DNA of 64,000 nt. Source: Mycolicibacterium sp. P9-22. Its GTDB lineage: Bacteria > Actinomycetota > Actinomycetes > Mycobacteriales > Mycobacteriaceae. Positions within the stretch are counted from its first letter, which is position 1; the number at the start of each line of letters is the position of its first letter. The position numbers and the translations under genes are program-made. Location of the stretch: positions 620,001-684,000 of the forward strand of contig NZ_NPKP01000001.1 of the NCBI RefSeq assembly GCF_008329585.1. Reading direction: 5' to 3'. The notes below the pieces were generated by a model, which saw only the letters and a list, made by a program, of their open reading frames with translations, was not told the DNA's origin and searched no databases. Positions 44,145 to 53,879 of this stretch are shown here, one piece after another.

Positions 44145-45071
44145 ATGACTGCAGACCTGCCGCCGGTCGGCCTCACGTCACTGCCGCCCGCCGAGACCAT
44201 CGACGACGTCCTGCGCAATATCGACGTGGTGCTGGACTGGTCGATCGCCGTCGGCAGCAAGATCGGATATTTCGCCGCCCTCTACAAGCGGGTCACGCTG
44301 GCGATTCGGGAAGCGATCATCGCCGGAGTATTCGACGATGGAGCGCGCATGGAGCGCATGGACGTCGAGTTCGCCAGGCGCTATTTCGACGCACTCAACG
44401 CCTATTTCCAGCCGGACGGCAATCGCGGGCCCACCCTGCCGTGGGAGGTCGCGTTCGTCGGCGGCAAGCACGACCGCGCGACGATGCTGCAGCACATGCT
44501 GGCCGGGCTGAACGCCCACATCACCTTCGACCTGGCCCCGGCCACGCTGCTGGCGGCCCCGGGGCAGCCGCTGAGCCCGCTCGAAGCGGACTTCAACCGC
44601 GTCAACGCGCTGCTGTGCTCCCAGATCCCGGGGATGCTGGACAAGGTTGAGACCGTTTCGCCGGCGGTCATCTGGATGCGCAGGCTGGTGCCCAGCGAGA
44701 TTTTCATCCTGCAGCACATGCTCACCAAACTGCGCCGATCCGCCTGGCTGTCCGCCGTCTTCGCGGCGATGAACCCGGACCGGGTCACCGAACAGGTGGT
44801 CAACCAGGCGGCGTGGACCGCGGCCATCGGCGCCTGGTACCTGGACCCGCCGGCGTCGGCGTTCGGCGTCTTCCCCCGGTTGGTGAAGTCTGTCGCACGT
44901 CGGGAGCGTCCCGACGTGGCTGCGAACATCGAGGTTCTGCTGACCGGAGCGCAGACGCCTGCCGCGATGGACGAGCGCTACCTGCCCAAGCGCGGTCAAC
45001 CGACGGCGGGATCCAGTATCTTCCGCGCACGGAACAGTTCCGGCAGCTCTGCGCCGGCCGGTAAGGCCTGA
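44145..45071 (+). CDS. DUF5995-like protein
   Basis: A 308-residue soluble protein. The block PWEVAFVGGKHDRATMLQHM, followed by LAGLNAHITFDLAPA, is the signature I associate with DUF5995; its conserved His/Asn/Asp suggest a metal site. Function unknown. GGGGGAAG lies seven bases before the ATG at 44145, which decides the start although the frame is open back to 43995. The last 76 bases overlap the convergent cyclase gene, a long overlap of two coding ends. Confidence 0.75.
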   Translation: MTADLPPVGLTSLPPAETIDDVLRNIDVVLDWSIAVGSKIGYFAALYKRVTLAIREAIIAGVFDDGARMERMDVEFARRYFDALNAYFQPDGNRGPTLPWEVAFVGGKHDRATMLQHMLAGLNAHITFDLAPATLLAAPGQPLSPLEADFNRVNALLCSQIPGMLDKVETVSPAVIWMRRLVPSEIFILQHMLTKLRRSAWLSAVFAAMNPDRVTEQVVNQAAWTAAIGAWYLDPPASAFGVFPRLVKSVARRERPDVAANIEVLLTGAQTPAAMDERYLPKRGQPTAGSSIFRARNSSGSSAPAGKA

Positions 45072-48000
45072 ACCGCCTCGGCGAGCTCGTCGCGGCGGTC
45101 AGTGGCGCCGCCGTCGAGCAGGTCGAGCAGGCAGCGCAACCGGAACAGCGCCGCGCCCTGCCGGTGCGCCAACGCCAGTGCCGCCTCGGTCGTCGCCTGC
45201 CGGGAGCGGCGGTCGGGCAGGCAGTGCGCCCGGATCCGGAGCAGCTCCACGTCGTAGAAGTTCATCTCGGTGGCTGCGGTGTGGGCCAACGCGGCGTCCA
45301 GGCGTTGCCGCGCCTCCTCCACCGCTCCCGCGGCCAGCAGCAGGCGCGCGATGAGTGTGTCGTGAAATGTCAGGTACGCGTTGAGATTGAGTTGGCGCGC
45401 ACCGTCGACGAGCCGGGAGAGTTTATGGGCGGCGTGCAGGAGGGTCTCGGCGTCGGCACCGTCCCGCAGCGCCGTCCGCCCCCGCAGGTGGGCGTGCACG
45501 GTGGTGCTGACGAATCGCCAGAAGTCCAGGCCGGCCGACGTACTCAGTTCGCGCAGCCGCCCGGACACCGCCGAGGCATGATCGAGCCGGCCGAACTCCA
45601 GCGCTATCCAGATCTCCATGTAGAAGGTGTGCACCCGGTTCTGGGCATTCTGCGGGAAGCCCAGTTGACCGCAGCGGTGTTCTGATTCGGCGATCTCATG
45701 GGCGGCGGTGGCCAGATCGCCGTCGACCATCGCCGTCAGTGCGAGAAAGACATGGGCCACCGACACCGGATCAACCGACACCCACCACGCGCTGTTCAGC
45801 GCGGCGGGATCGGCATCCGATCCCTTGGTCAGCGCATTGCCGAGATGTGTTCGGGCGGTAGTGAACTCGCCCTGCATCCACAGCACGGAACCGCGTGAGG
45901 ACTCGACGGCCGGATAGCTCCACGGCCGGTCGGTGGTGAGCCGGTCCGACAGCGAATCGAGCAGGGTGCGGGCGTGGCGCAATTCGGCGCGCGGAACGTA
46001 GTACCCGATGAACGCCGACAGGGTGTCGAAGAGTTCGTCGCCGTGACCGCCGTCCAGTGCCAGTGTCAGGCAGCGTTCGAAATCGGCCGGTCCGGTGCCG
46101 CTCCAACTGCCTTCCATCGCGCCGGCCAGGAAACCCCGCTCCAACCGGACGGCGATCTCGGTGCGGTCCCGGTCCGGCCCGGGCGGGCAATGCGTAGCCT
46201 GCTCAACGGCATTCGACAACAACAGGGTGGCTTCCTGCAGCGCGCCCCGGTTCCGCGCGGCGATTGAGGCCCGCCGGTAGGCGTGCACCGCCTCGTCGAA
46301 CCGATGTGCCAGCGTGTAGTGCCCCGCCACGACCGGCCAGTCCGGCTCCGCACCGCCGGCGACCGCGACCATGGCGTCCGCGGTGCGGGCGTGCAGGTCC
46401 TGACACCTACTGGGCGGCGCCAGTTCGTTGGCGACCTCGCGGATCAGCTCGTGCCGGAATCGCCACCGTTGGGCATCGTCGAGGACGAACACCCCCTTCT
46501 GTGCCAGCGCGTGCACCGCCGCGTCGACATCTGTGCCGATACCGCCGGCGACCGATCGCAGCAGCGCCAGTTCGCCGCTGCGGCCGATCACGGCGGCGGC
46601 CTCGATGACGGGCGCCGCCTCGCTGTGCGCGTCGAGTTGGGCGGCCAAGGGGGAGTACAGAAGATCGGGGACATGGGACCCGAGCGCCGCGTCGTCCAGC
46701 GCCGCCACCACGTGCTCGAGGTAGAACGGCACTCCGTCACAGCGGGCCCGCACCTGGGACCGCTGGGCGGGCGGCAACTCGGGCTTGAGGGTCCTGATCA
46801 ACTCGTCGGCTTCGTCGTCGGTCAACGGTCCGACGTCCAGAACCTCGACCGGCCAATCGTTCTGGGGCCAGTCGCGGGTCCGTCCGGTGATCACCACCAG
46901 ATGTCGACTCACGGGCGAGGCCAGCAGCGCGCCGATGATCTGGGTGGTCGACGGGTCGAACCAGTGCACGTCCTCGGCGAGGATCATGCCCGGCCGGTTG
47001 CCCAGGCAGGCCACGAGGTAGTCGTGCACACCGGCGGCGATCATCTGGTACAGCGTCACCCCCTCGACGGCGGCACGGGTGTAACCGTGCTCCGGGTCCA
47101 CGCCCAGCACGGGGGCCAGCAAGGGTACCGCCGTGACCGGATCCATTCCCTGGCCGATGATCTCGGCTTCCAGCAGCCGCAGCCGTTCACCGCCACTGGT
47201 CTGGTGGGTCACCGCGCAGCGACGTTCGAGCAGTCGCCGCACCGGGTGCAGGCCGGCGTCGCGGTGCAATGGCGAGCCCCGCAGTTCGATGACCCGGCCG
47301 CCGGTCTGCTCGACGCGTTCCGCGGTGGCCTGCGCGAGGCGGGTCTTGCCGATGCCGGGCTCGCCGCGAAGAGCCACCCCGGCCGGACCTGACCCCGGCT
47401 GGCGCGCCATGTCCCACGCCCGGAGCAGCCGTGCCTGTTCGGCTGCGCGTCCCACCAGTGCGGGCCGGCCGGTCGGGGCGGTGGCCCGCTCACCGACCAC
47501 CTGGCGGTAGGGCACCGGATCGGTCACGCCCTTGACCTTGGTGGCGGGAAAAGTCTTCAGCTCGAACGAGTTGGACACCAGCGCGGCGATCGGCTCGGAG
47601 ACCGCGACGGTGCCGGGCTGCGCCAGACCAGAGATCCGCTGTGTCAGGTTGACCGCGAATCCGTACACATCGTCAACCCCGACGTCGAGGTAGACCAGGC
47701 CGCGGTGCGCGCCGATGCGCGCCTCCAGGGTCACGCCGAACTTGCGCTCGGCCTGCACGCTCAGGCGCTGTACCGCCCGCACGATGTCCAGCGCGGCCGA
47801 TATGCCGCGGTGGGCGTCGTCTTCCAGCGCGGTGGGGTGGCCGAAGACAGCCAGCAGGCCATCACCCTTCACCGAGCCGATGTGGCCCTCGTAGTCGCCG
47901 ATCAGCTTGATCACCTGGCGCTGGTAGCTGATCACCAGCTTTCGATAGATTTCCGGCTCCACCCGGTCCGACAACACAGTGGAATCGACGAGGTCGATGA

Positions 48001-48196
48001 ACAGCAAGGTCAGGCGGCGAAGCTCGCCCTCGTTGTCATCGGCGGACAACAGATCCTCGGCGTCCTGATTGAGGCTGTCCACCGCGAGGATCCGGTTGGC
48101 CAATGCCGCCGCGCCGCAGCGGTCACCCTCGTTGCTGGCCTGTATCGCCCGGTGTAGCAACTCGTCGATCGTTTCGCCGTTGAACTCTGCGCACAC
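44996..48196 (-). CDS. class III adenylate cyclase domain fused to AAA/NTPase and helical repeats
   Basis: A 1066-residue cytoplasmic regulator. Residues about 60-240 are a class III nucleotide cyclase domain: LLFIDLVDST with metal-binding D68, SVKGDGLLAVFG with D112, and VYGFAVNLTQRISG with the transition-state Asn and Arg, so it should be active. Next a STAND/AAA NTPase (about 245-620) with Walker A GEPGIGKTRL and Walker B MILAEDVHWFD. The C-terminal 440 residues form helical, TPR-like repeats for sensing or docking. Mycobacteria have several such cyclase-NTPase-repeat proteins, often with a LuxR domain at the end; none is seen here. The start is GTG 48196 with AGGAG seven bases upstream. 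A likely signal transducer making cAMP. Confidence 0.88.
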   Translation of the reverse strand: MCAEFNGETIDELLHRAIQASNEGDRCGAAALANRILAVDSLNQDAEDLLSADDNEGELRRLTLLFIDLVDSTVLSDRVEPEIYRKLVISYQRQVIKLIGDYEGHIGSVKGDGLLAVFGHPTALEDDAHRGISAALDIVRAVQRLSVQAERKFGVTLEARIGAHRGLVYLDVGVDDVYGFAVNLTQRISGLAQPGTVAVSEPIAALVSNSFELKTFPATKVKGVTDPVPYRQVVGERATAPTGRPALVGRAAEQARLLRAWDMARQPGSGPAGVALRGEPGIGKTRLAQATAERVEQTGGRVIELRGSPLHRDAGLHPVRRLLERRCAVTHQTSGGERLRLLEAEIIGQGMDPVTAVPLLAPVLGVDPEHGYTRAAVEGVTLYQMIAAGVHDYLVACLGNRPGMILAEDVHWFDPSTTQIIGALLASPVSRHLVVITGRTRDWPQNDWPVEVLDVGPLTDDEADELIRTLKPELPPAQRSQVRARCDGVPFYLEHVVAALDDAALGSHVPDLLYSPLAAQLDAHSEAAPVIEAAAVIGRSGELALLRSVAGGIGTDVDAAVHALAQKGVFVLDDAQRWRFRHELIREVANELAPPSRCQDLHARTADAMVAVAGGAEPDWPVVAGHYTLAHRFDEAVHAYRRASIAARNRGALQEATLLLSNAVEQATHCPPGPDRDRTEIAVRLERGFLAGAMEGSWSGTGPADFERCLTLALDGGHGDELFDTLSAFIGYYVPRAELRHARTLLDSLSDRLTTDRPWSYPAVESSRGSVLWMQGEFTTARTHLGNALTKGSDADPAALNSAWWVSVDPVSVAHVFLALTAMVDGDLATAAHEIAESEHRCGQLGFPQNAQNRVHTFYMEIWIALEFGRLDHASAVSGRLRELSTSAGLDFWRFVSTTVHAHLRGRTALRDGADAETLLHAAHKLSRLVDGARQLNLNAYLTFHDTLIARLLLAAGAVEEARQRLDAALAHTAATEMNFYDVELLRIRAHCLPDRRSRQATTEAALALAHRQGAALFRLRCLLDLLDGGATDRRDELAEAVQALPAGAELPELFRARKILDPAVG

Positions 48197-48374
48197 CCGA
48201 TCTCCTGACCCGATATCGGATCAAGAATAGCCCTGACATGTGTCGTTGTCTCGAGTGTTGGGTTTTCCTGTGATGCGACACCCGGGCGCGGGCACGGCCA
48301 CCCTGTTGCCCGTGAAAGTTTGCCGGCGCAGGACGTGGCCGTCGTGGCCCGGCTGGTCTGCGCGACCGGTCCGG

Positions 48375-49178
48375 TCAGTGCAACGTCGCCAATTCGGCCG
48401 GCGAGTCCGTCGGCAGCATCCCGTCGGTGACCGCGCGGACGTTGAGCAGGCTGAGGAAGATCGCCCCGTTGTGGTTGTCCAGGAAGGCGGTGTCGGCGGC
48501 GTCACGTCCGGTGGCGATGCGCACCAGGCTGTCGCGCGGGGCCAGCAGCGTGGCGTCGACCACCCGCCACTGCCCGTCGACGAAGGCCTCGGCGACCGCG
48601 TGGAAATCCATCGGGTACAGGCCCGGTGCGTACACCGAGACCAGCCGGGCCGGCACCTTCACCGCACGCAGCAGGGCGACCACCAGGTGGGCGTAATCCC
48701 GGCAGACGCCGGCACCGGCCAGCATGGTGTCGACCGCCCCGTCGATCGGATCGCTGGATCCGGGCACGTACTGCAGGCGCTGACCCACCCAGGAGGAGAC
48801 GCGTTCCAGCAATGTCGCCGAGTCGTTGAGCTGACCGAATTCGGTTCCGGCAAAACCGAAGAGCTTGTCGGACTCGGCGTAGCGGCTGGGGCGCAGATAC
48901 ATCGACTGGTCGTACTCGGTGACCGGCGGCGGATCGGCATAACCGACGACGGTCGCCGCATAGTCGACCCGGAGATGACCGACCCCGGCGTCGAACTTGT
49001 GGATGCGGTTGCCGTGGGTGCCGCTGATCTCCAGAGGTTCGATCGGCCGGCCGTCCAGGACGAAGCTCAGCGACTCGGTCACCTGGGCGCCGGGGTGCGG
49101 CGCCACCGCGATCTGGAATTCGAGGGTCGTCGGAGCGTTGATTTCGACCTCGAGCTCGGCCGCGACTTCCCGTTGCAT
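48375..49178 (-). CDS. transglutaminase-like cysteine protein
   Basis: A 267-residue protein: an N-terminal beta-rich domain (VEINAPTTLEFQIAVAP), then a transglutaminase core with C in GAGVCRDYAHL, H in PMDFHAVAEAFV and D in RVVDATLLAPR. Members act as peptidases or amidases. No signal peptide, so cytoplasmic. The start is ATG 49178; the frame remains open far upstream through the next gene but that part is not coding. 178 bases of non-coding DNA separate it from the cyclase start. Confidence 0.85.
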   Translation of the reverse strand: MQREVAAELEVEINAPTTLEFQIAVAPHPGAQVTESLSFVLDGRPIEPLEISGTHGNRIHKFDAGVGHLRVDYAATVVGYADPPPVTEYDQSMYLRPSRYAESDKLFGFAGTEFGQLNDSATLLERVSSWVGQRLQYVPGSSDPIDGAVDTMLAGAGVCRDYAHLVVALLRAVKVPARLVSVYAPGLYPMDFHAVAEAFVDGQWRVVDATLLAPRDSLVRIATGRDAADTAFLDNHNGAIFLSLLNVRAVTDGMLPTDSPAELATLH

Positions 49179-49222
49179 GCCCCGATCATGCGTGAGTCGC
49201 GGCGAACATGCGAACCGGTGCG

Positions 49223-49918
49223 TCACTCGGCCGGGTCGGTGCGGCTGGCGCGCCAGCCCCGGTAGCCGCGGTGGGCGGCGAATGCGCCGATGACGGCCGT
49301 CGCGCACCATACGGCGATGGCCGCGTACACCAGCGGTGAGGACAGGTCGCCGACCGACGCCCCGAGTGCGGTGTAGACGAATGCGCGCGGCGCCGAGCCG
49401 ATGAAGGATCCGATCATCATCTGCCACAACGGAACTCCGAACGCGCCGAACGCGTAGGATGCCGCGGCGTCGGAGATGCCCGGAACGAACTTCTGGCCGA
49501 CCACCGCCCACAGCCCGCCGCGGCCGATGAGCGCGTCGATGCGCTCGGCGCGGTCGGCGCCGAGCACGGCCCGGGTGCTGTTGCGCCCGGCCCGCCGACC
49601 GGCCAGGCCGGCGATCGTCGCGGTCCCGACCGTCGCGCCCAAGGTGACGAAGGTACCCAGCACCGGACCGAAGAGCAGACCGCTGCCGGCGGCCAGCAGC
49701 GGCCCGGGCACGAAGATGCTGCCGAGCACCGCGGACACCACCACATAGACCAACGGGGCGGCCGGCCCGGTGGAGGCCACCGCATTGCGGATGTCGTCGA
49801 GGTCGAGGATGCGTGCGACACCGATCAGGTACCACAGCCCCAACAGGAATACGGCCAGCAGTGCGAGCCGGGCGATATGCGCCCGGCGGCCGGGCCGTAC
49901 GTCGTCGACGACCCTCAC
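49223..49918 (-). CDS. VTT-domain (TVP38/TMEM64-like) membrane protein
   Basis: A 231-residue membrane protein with the VTT/SNARE-associated core: VYVVVSAVLGSIFVPGPLLA, GPVLGTFVTLGATVGTATIA, then VVGQKFVPGISDAAASYAFG. DedA-related proteins of this type are thought to move lipids across the membrane. The start is GTG 49918, overlapping the permease stop as GTGA, so translation is coupled to the upstream purine permease. Confidence 0.87.
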   Translation of the reverse strand: MRVVDDVRPGRRAHIARLALLAVFLLGLWYLIGVARILDLDDIRNAVASTGPAAPLVYVVVSAVLGSIFVPGPLLAAGSGLLFGPVLGTFVTLGATVGTATIAGLAGRRAGRNSTRAVLGADRAERIDALIGRGGLWAVVGQKFVPGISDAAASYAFGAFGVPLWQMMIGSFIGSAPRAFVYTALGASVGDLSSPLVYAAIAVWCATAVIGAFAAHRGYRGWRASRTDPAE

Positions 49919-51327
49919 ACCCCGATCAGGGAGTCGACCCAGCCGCGGGCGAAGTACAGCAGGAAGCCGGCCGCGACAACCCACAGCAGCGGGCTGATCT
50001 CGCGGCCCTTGCCCGCCGCCGTGCGGACGATGGCCCAGGAGATGAAGCCGACGCCGATGCCGTTGGCGATCGAGTAACTCAGCGGCATCACCGCGACCGT
50101 CAGCACCACCGGCAGGGCGATGGAGAAATCGGCGAGGTCGATCTCACGCAGATGCGATGCCATCATGGCGCCCACGATGACCAGTGCGGCGGCCGCGACC
50201 TCGGTCGGCACGATGGCGGCCAGCGGCGTGAGAAACATTGCGGCCAGGAACAATCCGCCGGTCACCAGGCTGGCCAGCCCGGTGCGCGCACCTTCGCCGA
50301 TACCGGCGCCGGACTCGATGAACACCGTGTTCGACGATGCGGAGGCGGCGCCGCCGACCACCGCGCCGGCGCCCTCGACGACCAGCGCCGACTGCAGCCG
50401 CGGGAAGTTGCCGTGCTCGTCGGCGACGCCGGCCTGCCGGGACAGGCCGGTGAAGGTGCCCATCGCATCGAAGAAGTTGGTGAATACCAGGGTGAACACC
50501 AGCATCACCGCGGCCAGGATGCCGATGCGCCCGAAGCTGTCCAGGCTGAACGCGCCGACCAGCGAGAGGTCGGGCACCGCGAACGGGGACCCGCTCAGCG
50601 TCGGCACCGACAGTCCCCATCCGCCGGGTTTCTCGGTGGCCGATCCCAGATGCCAGATGGCCTCGATGATGACGGCGACGACGGTGCCGGTGATCAGTCC
50701 GATCAGGATGCCGCCGCGGACCCTGCGGGCGACCAGGACGCCGGTGATCAGCAGGGTGAAGACGAACACCACGGTGGGGATGCTGGTGACCGATCCCTCG
50801 CCCTGCCCGCCGAGACCGACCGGCGGGGACGGGCTCCCGGTGGAGGCGACGAACCCGGCGTCGACGAGGCCGATGAACAGGATGAACAATCCGATACCGG
50901 CGGTGATCGCCAGTTTCAGGGGCATCGGCACCGCATCGAAGATCAACCGGCGCAGCCCGGTGACCGCCAGCAGCACGATGATCACGCCGTTGATGACCAC
51001 CAGCCCCATGGCCTCCGGCCAGGTCAGCGAGCCGACCACCGAGGACGCCAGGAACGAGTTGATGCCGAGCCCGGCCGCGAAGGCGAACGGCAGCCGGGCG
51101 ATCACACCGAACAGGATGGTCATCACGCCGGCGGCCAGCGATGTCACCGCCGAGACCTGGGTGAAGCCGAGCTGATCGCCCGCGACGTCGGGCGACCCCG
51201 ACAGGATGATCGGGTTGAGCACGATGATGTAGGCCATCGCGATGAAGGTGACGACGCCACCACGCATCTCGGAGGCGATCGTCGATCCGCGTGCGCTGAT
51301 TTCGAAGAAGCGGTCCAGCCGGTTCAC
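49915..51327 (-). CDS. NCS2 purine permease, AzgA/PbuG-like
   Basis: A 470-residue transporter for adenine, guanine or hypoxanthine. AzgA-type marks are clear: RGGVVTFIAMAYIIVLNPII near the start, FAFAAGLGINSFLASSV, FTNFFDAMGTFTGLSRQAG in the middle, and ASSNTVFIESGAGIGEGART, the substrate region. About 14 membrane segments. The start is GTG 51327. Likely an operon with the VTT gene; upstream is the helicase gene, nine bases away on the same strand. Confidence 0.92.
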   Translation of the reverse strand: MNRLDRFFEISARGSTIASEMRGGVVTFIAMAYIIVLNPIILSGSPDVAGDQLGFTQVSAVTSLAAGVMTILFGVIARLPFAFAAGLGINSFLASSVVGSLTWPEAMGLVVINGVIIVLLAVTGLRRLIFDAVPMPLKLAITAGIGLFILFIGLVDAGFVASTGSPSPPVGLGGQGEGSVTSIPTVVFVFTLLITGVLVARRVRGGILIGLITGTVVAVIIEAIWHLGSATEKPGGWGLSVPTLSGSPFAVPDLSLVGAFSLDSFGRIGILAAVMLVFTLVFTNFFDAMGTFTGLSRQAGVADEHGNFPRLQSALVVEGAGAVVGGAASASSNTVFIESGAGIGEGARTGLASLVTGGLFLAAMFLTPLAAIVPTEVAAAALVIVGAMMASHLREIDLADFSIALPVVLTVAVMPLSYSIANGIGVGFISWAIVRTAAGKGREISPLLWVVAAGFLLYFARGWVDSLIGV

Positions 51328-51336
51328 GGTATGACC

Positions 51337-53721
51337 TTAAGGTGCCCCGCGGGATGCGCGCTCGATGGACCCGCCCGATTTCACCCAGGCCAGGAACTCG
51401 TCGGCGGAGATCACCGGTTTGCCCAGCTCGTGAGCCTTGCGGGCCTTGCCCGACTGAGTGCCGGCCTCCGCGGTGACGAGTACCTCGCAGCGGGTCTTGG
51501 TGACCGTCTGCACCGGCGCCAGCCCGGCCGCCTCGGCGAATCGCATCATCTCCGCACGCGAGACCTCGCGCCCCGTGGCGTCCTGTGCGGTGCCGGTGAA
51601 GCAGACGCGCGCGCCCGGCACCAGCACCGATTCGATGTCGGCACCGGCCATGGCGGATTCGACCGCGTCGTCGACGATCTCGACTTCGAGTAGGCGCTGC
51701 GCGGCCCGCAACCGCGCCACCACCTCATCGGTGAGCCGCACCCGGCCCGCCGCCGCGCGCAGCTGGTCGGCCACCGAGTGTCGCGCCGCGGCGATCCACG
51801 GGGTGACCGGCAGGTCCTCGACGCGATGCTGCGCACCCAGCAGCGCGGGCCCGATCTCTCTGCTGACCGCCAGCAGCGCCGACAGCGCGGGCAGCGCCGC
51901 GGCCGTCGGCGTCGGCACGGTGTGGCCGCGGGTGAGCAGATGCCCGGACAACGATTCCGGAGGATCGCCGAACGGCGTGGAACCCGATGCGCCGGCACCC
52001 GATTCGGTGAACGCGGCCAGCGTCGACATCGCCTGTTCCAGTGCGGTGCCACCGGATGGCCGGACCGTGGACCGCGGCAGGTCCACCCCCAGCGGCATCA
52101 CCGTCACCTGGCCCAGACGCTTGAGTTCGAAGTCGATCAGCCCCAGCGTCTCGTCGATGCCGGCGCCGACGGGTGTGCAGCCCGTCAGCATCGGGGCGAT
52201 GACACCCCACGCCTCGGCGAGCGTCGGCGCGAGCAGGATGTCGGACACGCTGATCCCGTAGGCGGTCCGGGCGTCGGCGAGATCGCGTTGCGGGTTGACC
52301 AGGGTGCTCACCGCCGTGCCGTCCTCGAAGGCGATCGCGAGTTCCACCGGCCGGGGCCGGGACATCCGGCCTTCGTCGCCGACCGTCGATATCGCGATCG
52401 CGCAGAACCGGTGTGCGCCACCGTCCCCGCTCGCGCCCTGCAGGAACCGGGCTATCCGCCGGTCGGTTTTCAGATCCTTGGGCAGCACCGGGCGTTTGAG
52501 CACCAACCCGCTCATCGAGGTGCACCGGCTGAGCGCCACGTAGAGCTGGCCGTAGGAGAACATGCCGCCGGTCAGGTCGACCACCAACCGGTCCAGCGTC
52601 TGGCCCTGGCTCTTGTGGATGGTGATCGCCCACGCCAACTTGAACGGCAACTGGGTGAACGTGCCGCAGACCTCGTGGCGCAGCGAACCGCCGTCCACGA
52701 CCGGCTGGGTCGCCTCCCAGGTGTTGAGCCCGACCTCGGCGCGGCTGCCGTCGGTGAACTCGACAACGACGGCGGCGTCTTCTCCGGCGACGCGGGCGAC
52801 GACCTTGCCGAGCGTCCCGTTGACCCAGCGATCGGACTGATCGTTGTTGAGCATCATGATCTGGGCGCCGACCTTGAACCGCAGGGTCTCATCGGCGGGC
52901 GGGTCGAACAGGCTCAGGTCACCGGTCTGGCGGGCGTGATGCACGATCTCCTCGCCGGCCAGTCGCTCCAGCTGCTGCCGGTTGCGAGCGGTCACCAGCC
53001 GGTTCGTCGGAGCCAGCGTCAGCCAGAACTCGTCATCGGGCGGCACGAAATCGGGATCGGTGCGGGCGTTGAGCTGCTCCTGTGCGTGCCCGAGCAGCAG
53101 ACCCTCTCGGATCTCGTTGAGGATCGCGGTCATCCGGTCATCGCCGAGCTGGCGGAACACCGTCGTCAACGCCACCATTGGGAACTCGTCGCGGCGGAAG
53201 GTGTCGGCGGAGAAGAAGTACGGAGTCCGGTAGCGATCGGTGAAGTACCCGGCCTCGGCCTCGGTGACCACCGGGGGCAGCTGGTACAGGTCGCCGACCA
53301 GCACGATCTGCACGCCGCCGAACGGGGTGCCGGGGTCGGGGCCGAAGCGTTGCAGCGCGGCGGCGATCTTGTCGAACAGGTCGGCGCGGACCATCGAGGC
53401 CTCATCGATGATCAGGGTGTCCAGTGCCTTGAGTGTCCGGGCGAACCGGCCGGGGTAGTAGCGGCCGGTGGTGATGTCGGCGAGGCCGGTGGTGCTGTTG
53501 AAACCGAACAGCCGGTGGATGGTGTATCCCTCGACGTTGAGGGCCGCGATCCCGGTGGGTGCGACGACCACCACATTGCGGTCGGTCTGGGACATGAACC
53601 GGCGGATCAGCGTCGACTTTCCGGTGCCCGCCTTGCCGGTGAGAAAGACGTGTCGGCCCTGCGCCAACAGGCCCATGGCGTCGCGGAACTCGTCGGTCAG
53701 GACGAACTCGCGGGCGGCCAC
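51337..53721 (-). CDS. Pif1-like helicase with exonuclease-like region and C-terminal BRCT domain
   Basis: A 794-residue protein. Residues 1-430 form a superfamily 1B helicase of Pif1/RecD2 type: Walker A LTGKAGTGKSTL (29-37), APTGIAALNV, Walker B LIIDEASM, LVGDLYQLPPV, TTVFRQ, and AITIHKSQGQTLDRLVVDL with YVALSRCTS. Residues about 437-555 recall a DnaQ-type exonuclease (VELAIAFEDGTAVSTLVNP, AYGISVSDILLAPTLAEAW, VGAGIDETLGLIDFELKRLG), but the DxE motif at its start is replaced by AISTVG, so it is probably not active. Residues about 705-790 are a BRCT domain (ARVCFTGTAQDATGREVSRA, TRCEVLVTAE, FLAWVKSG). It probably unwinds DNA in repair or replication. Start GTG 53721 has a poor ribosome site. 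Confidence 0.85.
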   Translation of the reverse strand: MAAREFVLTDEFRDAMGLLAQGRHVFLTGKAGTGKSTLIRRFMSQTDRNVVVVAPTGIAALNVEGYTIHRLFGFNSTTGLADITTGRYYPGRFARTLKALDTLIIDEASMVRADLFDKIAAALQRFGPDPGTPFGGVQIVLVGDLYQLPPVVTEAEAGYFTDRYRTPYFFSADTFRRDEFPMVALTTVFRQLGDDRMTAILNEIREGLLLGHAQEQLNARTDPDFVPPDDEFWLTLAPTNRLVTARNRQQLERLAGEEIVHHARQTGDLSLFDPPADETLRFKVGAQIMMLNNDQSDRWVNGTLGKVVARVAGEDAAVVVEFTDGSRAEVGLNTWEATQPVVDGGSLRHEVCGTFTQLPFKLAWAITIHKSQGQTLDRLVVDLTGGMFSYGQLYVALSRCTSMSGLVLKRPVLPKDLKTDRRIARFLQGASGDGGAHRFCAIAISTVGDEGRMSRPRPVELAIAFEDGTAVSTLVNPQRDLADARTAYGISVSDILLAPTLAEAWGVIAPMLTGCTPVGAGIDETLGLIDFELKRLGQVTVMPLGVDLPRSTVRPSGGTALEQAMSTLAAFTESGAGASGSTPFGDPPESLSGHLLTRGHTVPTPTAAALPALSALLAVSREIGPALLGAQHRVEDLPVTPWIAAARHSVADQLRAAAGRVRLTDEVVARLRAAQRLLEVEIVDDAVESAMAGADIESVLVPGARVCFTGTAQDATGREVSRAEMMRFAEAAGLAPVQTVTKTRCEVLVTAEAGTQSGKARKAHELGKPVISADEFLAWVKSGGSIERASRGAP

Positions 53722-53818
53722 CCGAAGATGGTGCCAGAGGTTGTAACGCTTCGGGGTCCACAGCGATTAACAATCCGAGACAGCTGCTGGGCCATACCGG
53801 CCGGTGTCGGGGGAGATG

Positions 53819-53833
53819 ACTGCGAATCGCAGT
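53819..53833. promoter_or_regulatory. perfect 15-base dyad in the helicase/surface-protein gap
   Basis: ACTGCGA-A-TCGCAGT is a perfect 7-1-7 inverted repeat in the 158-base divergent gap, 46 bases before the ATG at 53880. It could be an operator for either gene; the regulator is unknown. Confidence 0.45.
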
Positions 53834-53879
53834 AGTGGCTGAGAATTGCCCTGCTCCGGAAAAGAGGAGTCGATGCACG

